Origin: Homalodisca vitripennis
Lineage: Eukaryota; Arthropoda; Insecta; Hemiptera; Cicadellidae
Reading direction: 5' to 3'
NCBI RefSeq assembly: GCF_021130785.1
Contig: NC_060207.1
Coordinates: forward strand, 191,540,001-191,604,000
Length of the DNA stretch: 64,000 bases
The notes under the pieces were generated by a model. The model did no database searches. It was not told where the DNA came from and saw only the letters and a program-made list of their open reading frames with translations. Of this stretch, positions 24,139 to 35,612 are shown piece by piece. The position numbers and the translations under genes were made by a program. Position 1 is the first letter of the stretch. Every line of letters begins with the position of its first letter.

Positions 24139-25680
24139 CATTGTTGTTCTGTGGGTGTGTTCTTTTTATGTTCGAACTATTTTTCAGGTTCCTGTAAATT
24201 TAGAAATGCATTACACAAGGTTTGGGACCAAATGGTCTTAATTCTGCTCAAAGTTTTAAAATTTAATAAAAAACTAATAAAAAATGCGTTGTGTGTAACA
24301 TGCTCTGGTGCTAATGTATACTTTAACTTCAGCCTAAAAAAGGTTCTTGCACAGGTAAAATAATAATAGTATTACATTTAGAAGAACATTCGTTCTACTT
24401 CACAGTCCGTCAAGTTCTCGCGAGCTTGTGCCGTTCGTGTTTTGATGCGCTTCTTGGACCTGAGATGATTTACTTGTATTAGAGATTACTGAAATTCTGG
24501 GTTTTGGCGTTTATTCAAACTGCCGTGTTTGGTAAAGGTTATTTTTCTTTAAACTAGGTTAAATATCCTGCCTTAATGATATATTTGTCAAGTGCATTAA
24601 ATAAGACGGGAAACTAAGAATTTTACTCAAGTGTAAAATTGAGGGCCGTGAGGTTTAAAACACACTGAAGTGGCATAAAGAAAATGAAAACAAAAAAATT
24701 AGATCATTGATAAAAAGTGTATTTATTGAGTGAGTAGAAATAAGTCTACTAATATAATTTACCTGTGCAAAATGCTGTTTACATATCTTTTCTTTTTATT
24801 TCATAAAATCATTTATTTTATTTTATGTACACTTGATGAGATTTTGTTTGCTTCTATTGTATTTATTTCAGTGCTTAAATGCAGGAATTAAGCCATTAAT
24901 TTATTCATTATTTCACTAACCCACTCCTTTGTATGTGGGAAATATGACTCACTACTACATTCCGAATGGTTTCCAGATCGTGAAAGTATCAGTTATAGCT
25001 TGAATTAGTAATATACCAGATTACATTGTTTGTGTTCTCTAAGTAGAAAATATATTCTATAAAATAACACCTAGCCAGTAGTATGTCATGCTATAAATGA
25101 AAATACATATACTTCATTGCACTCTACGTTTGAGTTATAGGCCTATTGAGTAGATAAAGGCATTTTCCTGTAGTAGAACATATATTATTTATCAAAGGAA
25201 TATCTTGATTTTTAGAATGATTTTAAATACACAAAAATTGGTACCAGTCAAAAGCTCTTGTACTTAAGGTGTGTTTTTGTGGGTTTTAAATATTATGGGG
25301 CGCTGTCTCAAAGGCTTCAAGAGTTCCTAAGTTAATCTTATAGAAGTATTTGTGCTTAATTTTACCATCTTATATTTAAAACACTCACAGTATTGTGTTA
25401 CTCAAGCATTTGTTCTAAATTTTACTAAACAACTTTCTCTTATCATCTGATTGGTTACAAACTGAAGTCGTACCGTCTTCAGATCGGAAATCCAGTTAGA
25501 TTTCGAGCAGTTCTCTCGAATTATTGTTGTAATTGTATTTTACAGCATTATTGTTTTCATCGGTCCACAACTTAGCCTATAATACTACCATCTTGTATTA
25601 CATAGGATCCTATCCTACAAGTTTGCAAAGGAAGACAAATTAGAACTAATAATATTGCAGTAGATTGAACTAAGAAATAT
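24136..25680. other. AT-rich stretch, nothing recognised
   Basis: A small GC-richer patch (about 24385-24465, with TTCTCGCGAGC) shows no splice sites or frame that would support an exon. The rest is AT-rich and featureless. Confidence 0.5.
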
Positions 25681-26155
25681 TTTGTTAGCTAAGCCTTCGC
25701 GGAACCTATAACACGAGGGCCTAGAAAAACTTCATTTCTGTCTGTCTGTCTATCAGCACGATATTTAAAGTACGGGCTGACATAAAGCTTTGAAAATTTG
25801 AGGGAAACTTCGTCAATGATGATGATTCATTTTACTGTTTGGTTAAGCGTTAGTAAAAATCTTTACGTTGGTCTAATGTGTAATCATATAGACAACGAGA
25901 AAATCGCAGGATAAATAAATTGTAAGCAAACTGAGTATGATCATATGACATATGAACATGTGGTATAGTGACGCATGTTGTATAAGGCTTTTTGCATATA
26001 AGCCCATAGAAGTCTTTTACGGAACACATGATGTGGTGTGCTATAACCTTGTATCTTACGTGGTTCCATAGCCAACGTCGTATATAGAATTTGAATATAA
26101 TAAATAGGTTTCTCAATAACAGAATTATTAAATGGCAAGACTTAGTTTCTTAAAA
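25681..26155 (+). mobile_element. R-B family repeat, copy 1
   Basis: The head has CTTCATTTCTGTCTGTCTG followed by CAGCACGATATTT. The middle and right parts align with the copy near 47.9-48.0 kb. Shared words are AACGAGA, GCAGGATAAATAAATT, a GATCA...CATATGAA block, and an ATTATTAAATGGCAAGA end that matches ATAGCATTAAATGACAAAA there. No protein is encoded; the 88- and 65-residue minus frames inside it are incidental. The family is described only from copies in this window. Confidence 0.6.
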
Positions 26156-26320
26156 TGATTGACGTTTTTCAGTATAAAAATATGTAGTTCCTTACATAAA
26201 ATTCAATTGCAACATTTCTATTTACTAAGTAATGTGTGATGTTTAAATCTTTTGAAAGAAGAATATGCTAACATCACTTGTCTGTTTAGTATATCATCAC
26301 TGGCTTACGCATCAAGCGAG

Positions 26321-26328
26321 TATAAAAA
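26321..26328 (+). promoter_or_regulatory. TATA-box-like TATAAAAA
   Basis: GAGTATAAAAACTGCG lies 60 bp upstream of a GC-rich island. A partially duplicated GAAAGAGAAC word follows where a start site would fall. There is no good initiator, so this may be chance in AT-rich DNA. Confidence 0.2.
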
Positions 26329-26379
26329 CTGCGTGGATGAGAAAGAGAACACTAAAGTGTGAAAGAGAACCACACATTG

Positions 26380-26610
26380 AAGGCTCGCTGTAATGTTACC
26401 AGGGACGGCATCACCGACTTGCCCCCGGCCTGGTCGGTCCTCGTGGACGGGCCGGAACCGCGCGCGTCAGGAAGTCCTCTAAACTGTTTATGTCGTACTT
26501 TGCAATCATAATTCCATCTCCTCTACCTCCGGGCAAAGCCGGCATTACACCAGAAGTGGAGGATATGCTGATACCGCTCCTCTCCAACCGCGACCGCTGA
26601 ATACTTCAAC
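26380..26610. promoter_or_regulatory. GC-rich island, function unknown
   Basis: Seen: a sharply GC-rich block (CTTGCCCCCGGCCTGG, GACGGGCCGGAACCGCGCGC) followed by ACTGTTTATGTCGTACTTTG and CGGGCAAAGCCGGCATTAC. No long open frame runs through it, and no splice donor like those of the upstream islands was seen. It resembles the other islands in size and composition and may be regulatory. Confidence 0.3.
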
Positions 26611-27610
26611 CGCATTAATAACGACAACTTTAACGTTTTTCTTTTTAAAGATTTTCCTAAGGGCGCCATTATTGAGTTTTAATTTTGTTATTTTAACAGT
26701 AAACAAAGATTTGAAAACAAAGAAATGGTTGATCATTTTGGAAATGTTCGTTTTCCATATCACTCACACGTTTGTGCTCACCCCTTAGCTATTTTATGAC
26801 CACCTTCTAATTCCGGTTTATAGAGAGTTAGCACATTTTAGTTTTTTAAACATTATTAGCACACTACAATCTTGAAATATTTTAACCTTACTGTGGAGAG
26901 TTGACGTTAAATCCAAATTGTTCGCTAAAGACTGCATTCTGTTCCAGGGGTGTCTTTTGTTTTTAACAAAGCCTTTGTACTGTATAGAACTAGATAGTTA
27001 GGTTGGTACACTGTGCTGCCTGGCGTTTCATGTAAATCATTAACGTTACTGTACCTAAGAAACTAGGAGCCCATCATCAAGCTAACTAACAACCCATTGA
27101 ATTACTACAAGATGATATACTCTAGAGCGAATTAGAATGCGAATGCGAATGAAGACTGATTGGGCATCAATTCTTTATTAGAAGGTGTCATTAACCTCTC
27201 TGCCCCACCCGAAGATTTATCAATGTAAAGATATTTATACTTGTAAAGTAACATAGACGCCGGGGGCTGAAAGTGTTAATTATCACGCAGTGTACGAACC
27301 ATGCTCTTTATGATCCTGGGTATCATTCTGTTACTAATGAGCAGATGAGTTTTAATTTTAAAGAACAGATTTAATAATTTTTATATCTAGGGCGTCCTGG
27401 ACGACTTCTTAATACGCTATGTCTTCGAAAGGATAAAATGGACGTCCTGTATCAAAATAAACTCAACTATAAAACACCCTAACATCGAGCCTTGCCTAGA
27501 ATCGGCCTTATAACTGGTTGCAAGACCTGGCAATCTGCACCAGCCTTATATAATGCGACTTCTTATGTTAACAGAAGTATTTATCAATTTCCCAATATTT
27601 GCCAGCAACA
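26611..27610. other. Nothing recognised
   Basis: AT-rich to mixed composition. No gene, tandem repeat or transposon motif was recognised. Confidence 0.5.
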
Positions 27611-27832
27611 CAGTGTAGTGGGTAGGGTGGTTATCGCGAGATAACCAAATCAAGCAACGTCAATCTGCTGCATTGATGGGTGGCCGCTGAGCGATCCTGT
27701 CCTTGCAAGCAGTCCGCCTATCCGGCCAATGGTGTTGGTGCGAAAGTCACGTCTAAGACGTTGGTCCTAAGGTTAACTGTTGGAGAGGGCATCTTAGCCC
27801 TAACTTCTGTTAAAATAAGGCTTTACTATTAT
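27611..27832 (+). mobile_element. 5S rRNA-derived SINE, copy B (near full length)
   Basis: Starts CAGTGTAGTGGGTAGGG, then GGTTATCGCGAGATAACC and AAATCAAGCAACGTCAA (5S box A region), GATGGGTGGCCGC (5S box C region), CTGAGCGATCCTGTCC, TTGCAAGCAGTCCGCC, GGCCAATGGTG, GTTGGTCCTAAGGTTAAC, GAGAGGGCATCTTAGCCC, and the tail AAAATAAGGCTTTACTATT. It is among the most complete copies and defines the order 5S-like head, body, AATAAG plus CTTTA-type tail. A 61-residue frame inside it is incidental. Confidence 0.88.
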
Positions 27833-29664
27833 ATTTTCCCCAAATCTTCCAAGTTGATGGGATAGCCTACATCGCAAGAACAGGTTACTTGATCTTCAAC
27901 TGTGCCTAATTCATTAGCTAAGTAATGGACATTATAGTTAGTACTTTATACAGTAGATGGTACAGTACTTTTTACCTTCAAAAAAGACTAAATATTTCTT
28001 TTATCTCAATATTACAGTGCCTCAATATTCTATGTAATACCTGTGTAGGAAATCTCGGCTAGTGGTCAAAGGGATTTGAGAGAAGGATTACCTCCAATTA
28101 ATCAACTTCATAACATGTACGTGTAATTTGAATGTGAAGTACTTGATAGGTTTTTTGGTAGAATGATTCTTCTCTCTTATAGAATGTACATACTTAAAAT
28201 GCATAAAATGAATCAAAACAATTCATCGTATTAGACGAACCGGTATGTATTACGAATTAAAGAACATCTAAGCACATTGAAAACAAATAACATTGAAGAT
28301 CTTTTCAAAGAAAGTTTAAAAAAATTTGAAAATAAAATCATAATTCTAGGAATTTTAACAATAAATAATGTAACACAAAGGGATACAAGATATTTATTCA
28401 AACTATACTAAAGATCCAGAAAACATTATGTATTCAAATTAATAAAATCAAGTTTAACAGAACTTTTTTTTAGAGAATTAAAACATTAAATTGAAATCAA
28501 AATCAAAATCAAAATTTAAAGTTTGTCCAAGAGTAAAATACATCTTGAAATCATGTTTCAAATATAAACATAAACTCAAATTGTCCCTACACAAGCTGTA
28601 TGCTAAATGAAGGATCAAACAGCTAACATAATGATTTATATATTTTTTTGCTTGTATATACAGTACCCCACTTATGATTGTGGTCACCACAGCAAAGTGA
28701 TCTTATTTGGGCATGAGAGCTATTTGTAACCATATACTAGTTGAAACATGTATGAGAGCAACAGGCAGAAATTAGATCACCCTAGTGCGCAGGTCCCAGC
28801 ATAATTCACTCACTATACGCCTATGATTGAATGATACTACGAAGCTCTAGTGTTGACCTGGCGTTGAATAGTTTACCCTGTCACAAACTGTGTAAAACCA
28901 CGGAGAAACTGAGCATCGCCTCGTGAATTACTGTAGATCTAAAGGCAGATGTATTGATTACACATTAGTAGATGTCAAGACTTTCTCTGTAATTTACCTC
29001 GTGGAAAATTTAAATTATGTTTCCCTGGCTATTTCAATATAGCAATTAAATTCTTGAGATTAATTTTTATAGTGTAAGCTATTCTTAATTGATATGCTAA
29101 GGAATTGTTCGGCCAGCGCTATAACATTGCATTTCCTCCTTGTTGTTTGCTCTGTTTGGATTACTGATAATACTTACGCTGCAAGCTGGCTGTAGTGAGT
29201 AGACATTGAGCTGTCCAAAATACGATAAATGTTAACCTTAAAAGCTGTTATGTCCTTATTTTAGGAACGTTTGTTTTGTTTATCATTTTTAAGATGTACA
29301 CCTCTAAACGCATTTTAGTTTTTATTATTAAGTGTTATAATTTTTTTTGTATAACAACGATAAAGAACAATAAATTTTAAGATTTATTTCTGAAATATAA
29401 AAAAAAAAATTTTTTAAATAATTTTGAAAAATATGGACGTAGTGGTTTGAGATTTAAAATAGTTCATTTAAAATCAAGATGGCACCAGTACAGCTAGCTA
29501 TTAATATAATTTATAAATCTTTTACAGAAGAAAAAAGGTGTAGGCATCCAAAGTACTTTGGCAATACCATACCTATAATAGCCTACATAATGTGCATGCA
29601 CCAATGATAAAACACACAAAAATAGAAAACATATTTTCTTGTTAATTGTTCTGTGTGAGGTTCT

Positions 29665-29665
<1 letters not shown>
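27833..29665. other. Mostly AT-rich, minor simple repeat
   Basis: No gene was recognised. A short (ATCAAA)n run lies at 28496-28515; the minus-strand frame ending in FDFDFDFNL is its translation. Confidence 0.5.
28496..28515. repeat. (ATCAAA)n short tandem repeat
   Basis: About three and a half copies of a 6-bp unit. Confidence 0.85.

Positions 29666-29697
<32 letters not shown>
29666..29697. repeat. Poly(T) run of 32
   Basis: An uninterrupted T32 (A32 on the minus strand). It could be the tail of a minus-strand retrocopy, but the sequence to its right has no AATAAA signal and no recognisable source. A simple homopolymer is the safer call. Confidence 0.9.
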
Positions 29698-31370
29698 CCA
29701 TTTCAAGCATTAAATTAAAGAGAATATGGAGTTAATGTTACGCGAGTTTTGTGCCCTTATATAATCTTATTTACTATAGAGTTATACTCTATATAAAAAT
29801 AGAAAATATACTCAATTTATCATTTTCCTCTACTGAAAGTTGATTCAGTTCTAACTTAAAATATCTTTTGTATTTTACCGAGAATCAGAGCAAATACACT
29901 CAGATTTGAAAGGACGCGTTGGAACGTGATGTATCATTTTTATATGTATTTCAACAAATCTTTAGTATTAATAATTTCTATATAAATATCTGGAATTTCT
30001 TTCCTTAAAAATAATATTGCGTACTATAAAATTTTCAAGGTGAATCATATTGAAATATTTTAAAGTAGATTCCAAAAAACTCCAGTATCCAATAAACTTA
30101 TCAGCAATGCCAATTAGTAAGTGTACTACAAATAATAAAATAAATAATTATGATACTGATTCATAAATTTTATTCTTAACTTTAAAGTATGAGTGATTTA
30201 TTTTGCAAAATATGTGACCGAAATAGTATTTCTGTACCGTTTAATATGTGTTGCACTGATTTCTATTAAGTCCCAGTCCATGCTGAAATTGAAAAGCTAA
30301 CTAACAGAATATTTGATATGACATAGTTTTTACAGGCTTTATTCATTGCAGTGCAACAAAGCCCATCTAACAATTTCTATGTTTTTATTAAAACTTCTGT
30401 CTGCTTTGGATTTATTTCGTGACATTCATACCGCTAAATAAATTCAAAACTTGTCATAGATAACAATCAGTTTCTATTTATAAAAAAAATATTTCTACAG
30501 ACAACGCGTATTTTTATTATAAAAATACTATATATTTTATTTCTATTTCTATACCTTACTATAATTCATAGTATTATTTGTGGTATTGGGGAAAAGACGT
30601 TTTAAACTTTTGTTTTGTTTCAATTGCTCCTGGTTTATAAGCGTTATCGTTATATTTCGCCGAATATCAATTCAAATTCAATGATTTTTAAGGTTTATTG
30701 AGTGTCAGATATATTTAGTCTTCGAAAAAGGTTATTTCGTAACTTTTTCAGTTGATAGATGAAATAAAATAAATATATTAAATGAACTCTATGGTGATTT
30801 CTTTTAGGTATACAAAACATTTGGGAGTGTGTTCCTAAATAATCCATAATTTAGGATGGTGATTTTTTACTGGAAACTGGTTATGCTTTTTCACAGACGT
30901 AAGACTAAAAATATAGTTAGTAATCTTTAATGAATACAAGTCAAGATGATACAATCAATAAAAAAATAAATAAACACCTTATATTAAATGGTGATTGATT
31001 GATAGTTAAAGTAACAATAAGGTCCTAAAGTAAGTCTGAAATATCAGGTAAAAATAATTTAACGGAAGAGTATAATAATATTTTGTAATACTTCGAAAAA
31101 TAGTTATTGATTTAGATTATTATACATTTAAAATTATTTTCAGAGTAACTGTTTAAAAGTCCGTCTTCACCCCCTTGAACTGCATCCTCTATCCCCAAAA
31201 GCTCTAAACATATTTACTTGCTTAACCTTTAGTTTAGCATAAAACTATTTTAGTTAAAATTCTAAATACATAGGACTTGCAGTACGGTTGTTGCAAGGAG
31301 AAAAGTGTTTGCTCTTCTTTCGTTAAGAAAGGGACTCAATAACATTTCTGATGAATAACTGGTTCTAGAA
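29698..31370. other. AT-rich stretch, nothing recognised
   Basis: No coding frame, RNA gene or repeat family member was recognised. Confidence 0.5.
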
Positions 31371-31386
31371 ACAGAATTTTCCAGAC

Positions 31387-31439
31387 ATTTGCCATCGTTC
31401 AGTGATGCCAAAACAAATCATCACTGAACGATGGCAAAT
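31387..31439. repeat. Perfect 21-bp hairpin with 11-nt loop
   Basis: The arms 31387-31407 and 31419-31439 are exact reverse complements over 21 bp (core GCCATCGTTCAGTGATG) around the loop CCAAAACAAAT. Pairing continues imperfectly outside (TTTTCC against GGAAAA), giving a stem of roughly 34 bp at about 31374-31452. Size and shape resemble a miRNA precursor, but no match to a known miRNA seed was recognised. A tiny fold-back insertion is the alternative. Confidence 0.85.
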
Positions 31440-31452
31440 TACCGGAAAACCC

Positions 31453-32282
31453 CTGTTTCCTTCACAATAATCAAAAACAAGCTTCAACCAAAGAAATATG
31501 TCTATTCACTTTCTTATTATTCATGGAATAAATTTTATACTACGTATTTCTGAAACGTTCAATTTTACCTGTATGTTTGAATTTTATAGTAGCTTCTCGG
31601 GTAATTTTTTCAGGCCAAAAAAAGACTACAGTCTATTTGTATTCTCCAAGGATATAATTAATTAGAAACTGTATATGAAAGTTAATTCATATAAGTATGG
31701 ATCCGAATAAAACCATTCATCGATCATGTTTATTTGTGTAACGCCCTTTTTTGACCCTGGAATTCTGCCTCCTTGGATCAATCTGTGCTGACCCTAGTTC
31801 TGTGAATAATGTATGGATAGTTAGATTATCAATGTTTTTGGTAAATCCATGGATCTCTAAGGCGCCCACAATTGCTGTGTAAAATGTTTTCATATCTGAG
31901 GCTCTAACATCTTTGTTCCGAAAGGTAACTAACTGTTCTAACGTTTTTACAACTTTTGATTATTTTGCAAATAATAAATACATTTTCGCAATAACAATAT
32001 GTCTAGAGTAAATGTCTGAAAGAATGATTATGCATTCTTTTCACTACCTGTACAATTTACAACCTTGTTTTTCTGTAAAAATCTTAAACATCAAAGGTAG
32101 TGTTAAAAAATAACAACAACTCATTATTTATTTATTTGTTTATGTGTACATCCAACATTGCATCCGATTGAAGTAAGTATTTTACCTTTGTTTGTAATGT
32201 TGAAGATGGAGCTTGTATTGGATTTTCTTAATTCAATCACTACTTTGAGAACACACTAACCAATTCTGATAATATTGTATTC
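31453..32282. other. AT-rich stretch, nothing recognised
   Basis: No coding frame or repeat was recognised between the two hairpins. Confidence 0.5.
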
Positions 32283-32354
32283 TGTGAGGTTCTTCGATAG
32301 CAAGGCTATTTTCTTCAGACACACCACAAACCCTTGCTATCGAAAAGCCTCACA
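32283..32354. repeat. Imperfect 23-bp hairpin with 26-nt loop
   Basis: The left arm 32283-32305 (TGTGAGGTTCTTCGATAGCA...) pairs with the right arm 32332-32354 with two mismatches. The 72-nt overall length, paired arms and A/C-rich loop are pre-miRNA-like. It lies about 0.9 kb from the hairpin at 31.4 kb in the same AT-rich region. Confidence 0.8.
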
Positions 32355-33738
32355 AAGTAAAAATTTATCAATATCATTGTTTGATAAAATGTTCAGAAAT
32401 TTGTTTTCTCTGTGACGAGGATTCTGTTTTACCTCATGATCTTTAATTGAAGCATTATTTATTGGATCATCTAATTAAAACTTCCCATTTGATTCGAAGG
32501 GATTATTAAATAAGAAAATCGTTCTCAGGTGATTTAATTCAAAATATTTAAAAGAGAATTTAATTTGTACATTCTCAAAGTTTAGTGTTGTGTCTGTTAT
32601 GACAAGTGGTATTTTCAACCATTACTGAACGTTATTGTAGCTTTCGCCTGACCTTTGGAATTCCCGAAAAGTAGAGAATGCCTAGTCATTGAGAAACTTT
32701 TCCTTTAGTGGAAGTCAATAGTCTCCAAATATCTTAAATATTCTGGACTTCAAAATATCCAGAGAGATCCCTCGGATTCTGTGATCCCCATGCTTGTAGG
32801 AGGTTAACCCCCGTTGCATACAAAGTTTCGATCTCGTGACCTCTGTGTTCGTGAAATCTGGAGGCTTTCTGCTTTAAAGAAACTTTTACCTGTAAGAAAT
32901 TTTAGATGGTAGGAGTTTTCAGTCAACCACAACCTTCCACTCACTTGATAATTCACAATTAAGTTAAGCTCAAAATGGACAATATTTACATAGACGTAGA
33001 AATTTATATAGTTTTGTACTTATGTATTAGAAATGTTCTGAGATTTATTAGCAAATAATATACTAATATTATTTGCTAAAGCAATGGATATACATTTTGC
33101 AATTATTAATATTAGACTGTCGAATACAGCATGCTCGTCACCATGCTAATTCCATTGAGGTGCAGATATTAACCTAGAAAACTTTACTTAGTAATTAATT
33201 ACGTATCACATTATTTTATAAACTGAAGGAAGTGGAAGGATTCTCTTAATGAAAACTACTATACATAAATGATTAAAGTGGGAGCAGTCATTCATTTATC
33301 TTTAGTGTTATCTTTAAACTAAATGTCATATTCTCCTTGTTTTCAATAAAAAAATTACAAAAGTATACAATATCTCAAAATATCCGGTGTTATAAAAGTC
33401 AGTAACAAATACAATATAAGAACTCGTGTACAATTCATTCATACATTTATATAATTTAAATTACTTTAATTTACATTTCCAAAACTTATAAAGTTACAAA
33501 AAATTTTAGAATATCGTCACATTTACTTACAAAATCATTTAGTGTATTTTAGCCAAACTTTTTATGATTTAAACTTTAACATTTCAAAATTTATGTTCTG
33601 CGGTTGCTCGTTATTGCTACAAATTTCATAAGTGATTTTGGGAAGCAAATCAATTGAACCATATATTCATTTCCACTCGTCATGTACGCCGTTAAGAAAT
33701 CATCTTGCAACTAAACCTTAATACATTTTCCAATAGCT
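32355..33738. other. Mostly AT-rich, one small palindrome
   Basis: The only structure noted is a 13-bp inverted repeat (33048-33060 and 33067-33079, arm TTAGCAAATAATA, 6-nt loop). No gene was recognised. Confidence 0.5.
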
Positions 33739-33900
33739 CAGTGTAGCGAGTACAAAGGTTATCGCAAGATAACCAGATCAAGCAAGGTTTTGACGTGGCT
33801 GCTGCTTGGATGGGTGACCGCTTTGCGATCTTGTCCTTGCAAAGCAGCCCGCCTACCCGGCCGTTGGTGGTAAAATAAGACATCTTTACTTTACTTTACA
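33739..33900 (+). mobile_element. 5S rRNA-derived SINE, copy C (internally deleted)
   Basis: The head CAGTGTAGCGAG is followed by GGTTATCGCAAGATAACC, GATCAAGCAAGG, CTTGGATGGGTGACCGC (exact 5S box C-type match), GCCCGCCTACCCGGCC and GTTGGTGG. It then jumps straight to AAAATAAGACATCTTTAC and a CTTTA repeat tail. About 75 bp of body between GGTGG and AATAAG, present in copies B and E, is missing. The 63-residue minus frame overlapping it is incidental. Confidence 0.87.
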
Positions 33901-34140
33901 TTGGCGCACCATCTTGCTGCAAAATGAAGTTTGTATTTTCATAGAGAGTATTTATGTACAGCTCAGACAAAAACCTGTAAGTCAATAGCAATAAACTTAA
34001 ATATGCAGTATCCTCAGTAGACTGAATTTTTGGATTTTTGCAAATTAGAATTGCTAATGGTTGTAGAAACATTTAAAATTTAATAATATGCAAAATTGTG
34101 GATAAGAAATAATGATAAATTGATTTATAAAAGGCTTTTA

Positions 34141-34184
34141 TGTAAATCTATACCATTTTATAAAAATCGAATGGTATATCTCTT

Positions 34185-34248
<64 letters not shown>

Positions 34249-35060
34249 GTTTAAAACAATAGAAATTGTATAAAAATTGAATGGTATCTCTCTTTGTGTT
34301 TCCGTGTGTGTTGCTGAATCACATAAAACAACACAAACGATTATACTGAAATCTATATGGTCATTCTAACGGTCCCTGATTAACATATATGCCTATTCCT
34401 ACTTCGAAATCCCTCCAAGCTTCACCCCCACTGGTCTTAAAACCTCCCATTTTGGCTTAATCTGCAGATGTATAAAGATATTTAAATGACAACATAACCA
34501 TGTTTTAGTACTTTAACTACTATTTTAACTTTGTTTATATTTAAATTCTTGAAAGCATAGAGTAAGCTATATCTCAATATAAACCTTTATTTAAAATTTT
34601 CTGCAGCCACTATTGAGATATCCAGATAAAAATTTTAGAAGTTTTTATTAAAAATATATTTTTAACAGTTAATTTGAAAAAAATATTAAGTATACAGTGC
34701 TTGATCAGTTGTGTAATGCAGATATCGAAAACAAAATTATTATCTAACTTTTAATGCAGATTTGAATACAGTCATAAAACCAACCTTAGTCGATTTTTGA
34801 CAGAAGTAAATTTGGCAAACCTGCATATGCGTATTATAGTCAAATTCTTATTTGTCTTGGTAACAAAGCAAACTCAACTGTGGCACCAGAAATAGCTTAG
34901 ACTATTTCCTTGATCGGGGCAACAAGGCGAACTTTGGCATCTGAAGTATAATTGATTCGAGCAAGAAGTGTTCATACTCGTGCAAAACTTAAAAAGAGCC
35001 AGAAGCACTTTCTATAAAATCTGACACTGACATAAAGCATACCTAAAATATCCCTACCTC
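34141..35060 (+). mobile_element. R-A family repeat, copy 1 (head plus units)
   Basis: The head segment (34161-34430) aligns with 62.46-62.65 and 63.60-63.75 kb. It ends in CTATTCCTACTTCGAAATCC, CTCCAAG, then CCCCCACTGGTCTTAAAA. Its start, ATAAAAATCGAATGGTAT and CTCTTTGTGTTT, is duplicated about 100 bp apart around a TG microsatellite. Further right, two tandem units (about 34845 and 34910) share TAACAAAGCAAACTCAA / CAACAAGGCGAACTTTGG, with TGGCA and a following ATAATTGATTCGAG block, as in the 62.9-63.4 kb array. No protein is encoded. Confidence 0.6.
34191..34245. repeat. (TG)n microsatellite
   Basis: An uninterrupted TG run of about 55 bp inside the head of the R-A repeat. Confidence 0.97.
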
Positions 35061-35309
35061 CGTTTCTAAACTAAATATACCCTACATTACTAAAGAGTGG
35101 AGGATTTTCACATTAGGATTTCATCACACTAGCCTAAAATATTTAATTTTTGACTGAAATGGTTAGAGCTATTCAATAACACTCAAATCTGAAATGGATC
35201 AGGAGGTTGAAATGTTTAAAGTACATCTCATATAATTTTAATTTTATTGGTGAGATGGAAAAAATTAAAAATAAATCTCCTGGCTCTTATTTTACGTTTA
35301 GTAAGTGAA

Positions 35310-35412
35310 GAACCATTTCTGGCTCGATCAATTATATTTCACACAACATAGTCGAGTTTGTCTTGTTGTCATGATGTGAGGTATAATATATATCACGATA
35401 TATATATTATAC
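35310..35412 (-). mobile_element. Inverted R-A unit with terminal palindrome
   Basis: On the minus strand this reads GACAACAAGACAAACTCGAC ... AATATAATTGATCGAGCC, matching the unit at about 34915-34985 on the + strand. The two therefore form an inverted pair some 350 bp apart. The right end (35381-35412) is a near-palindrome with GTATAATATATA facing TATATATTATAC. This suggests a fold-back arrangement of R-A units. Confidence 0.55.
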
Positions 35413-35525
35413 TCTGTCTGAGAAGCATTCTTTAGTAAAAAGTGTCTACATACCGCCCAAGTAATCTTCTTCTTGTCTACGTTATTCCTGGTGTCCAAGC
35501 ACCGTTTTTATTCTTGTCCCAATCA

Positions 35526-35529
<4 letters not shown>

Positions 35530-35609
<80 letters not shown>

Positions 35610-35610
35610 C
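35530..35610. repeat. Compound (AC)n(AT)n microsatellite
   Basis: A long AC run (about 65 bp) is followed by about 15 bp of AT. The HTHTHT-rich frame crossing it is a translation of the repeat. Confidence 0.97.
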
Positions 35611-35612
35611 AT

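Noticed and set aside
24047..24363. Two overlapping frames rich in Y and I
   Set aside because: They are translations of the TA microsatellite at 24071-24135 and carry no other coding signal.
25733..25760. CTGTCTGTC runs as simple microsatellites
   Set aside because: They are always followed by the same GATAT word and further shared sequence, so they are the head of the R-B repeat.
29494..29706. Lysine-rich 70-residue minus-strand frame
   Set aside because: The K-run is the poly(T) tract read on the minus strand.
29666..29760. Processed retrocopy tail at the poly(T) run
   Set aside because: No polyadenylation signal or recognisable transcript sequence lies on the expected side, and no target duplication was seen.
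33048..33079. 13-bp inverted repeat as another special hairpin
   Set aside because: The arms are short and AT-rich, so chance is likely; noted only within the surrounding stretch.
33735..33765. tRNA A-box-like start (TAGCTCAGTGTAGCGAG) of SINE copy C
   Set aside because: The other copies do not keep the tRNA-like match and have no B-box, while the following sequence aligns with 5S rRNA in all of them.
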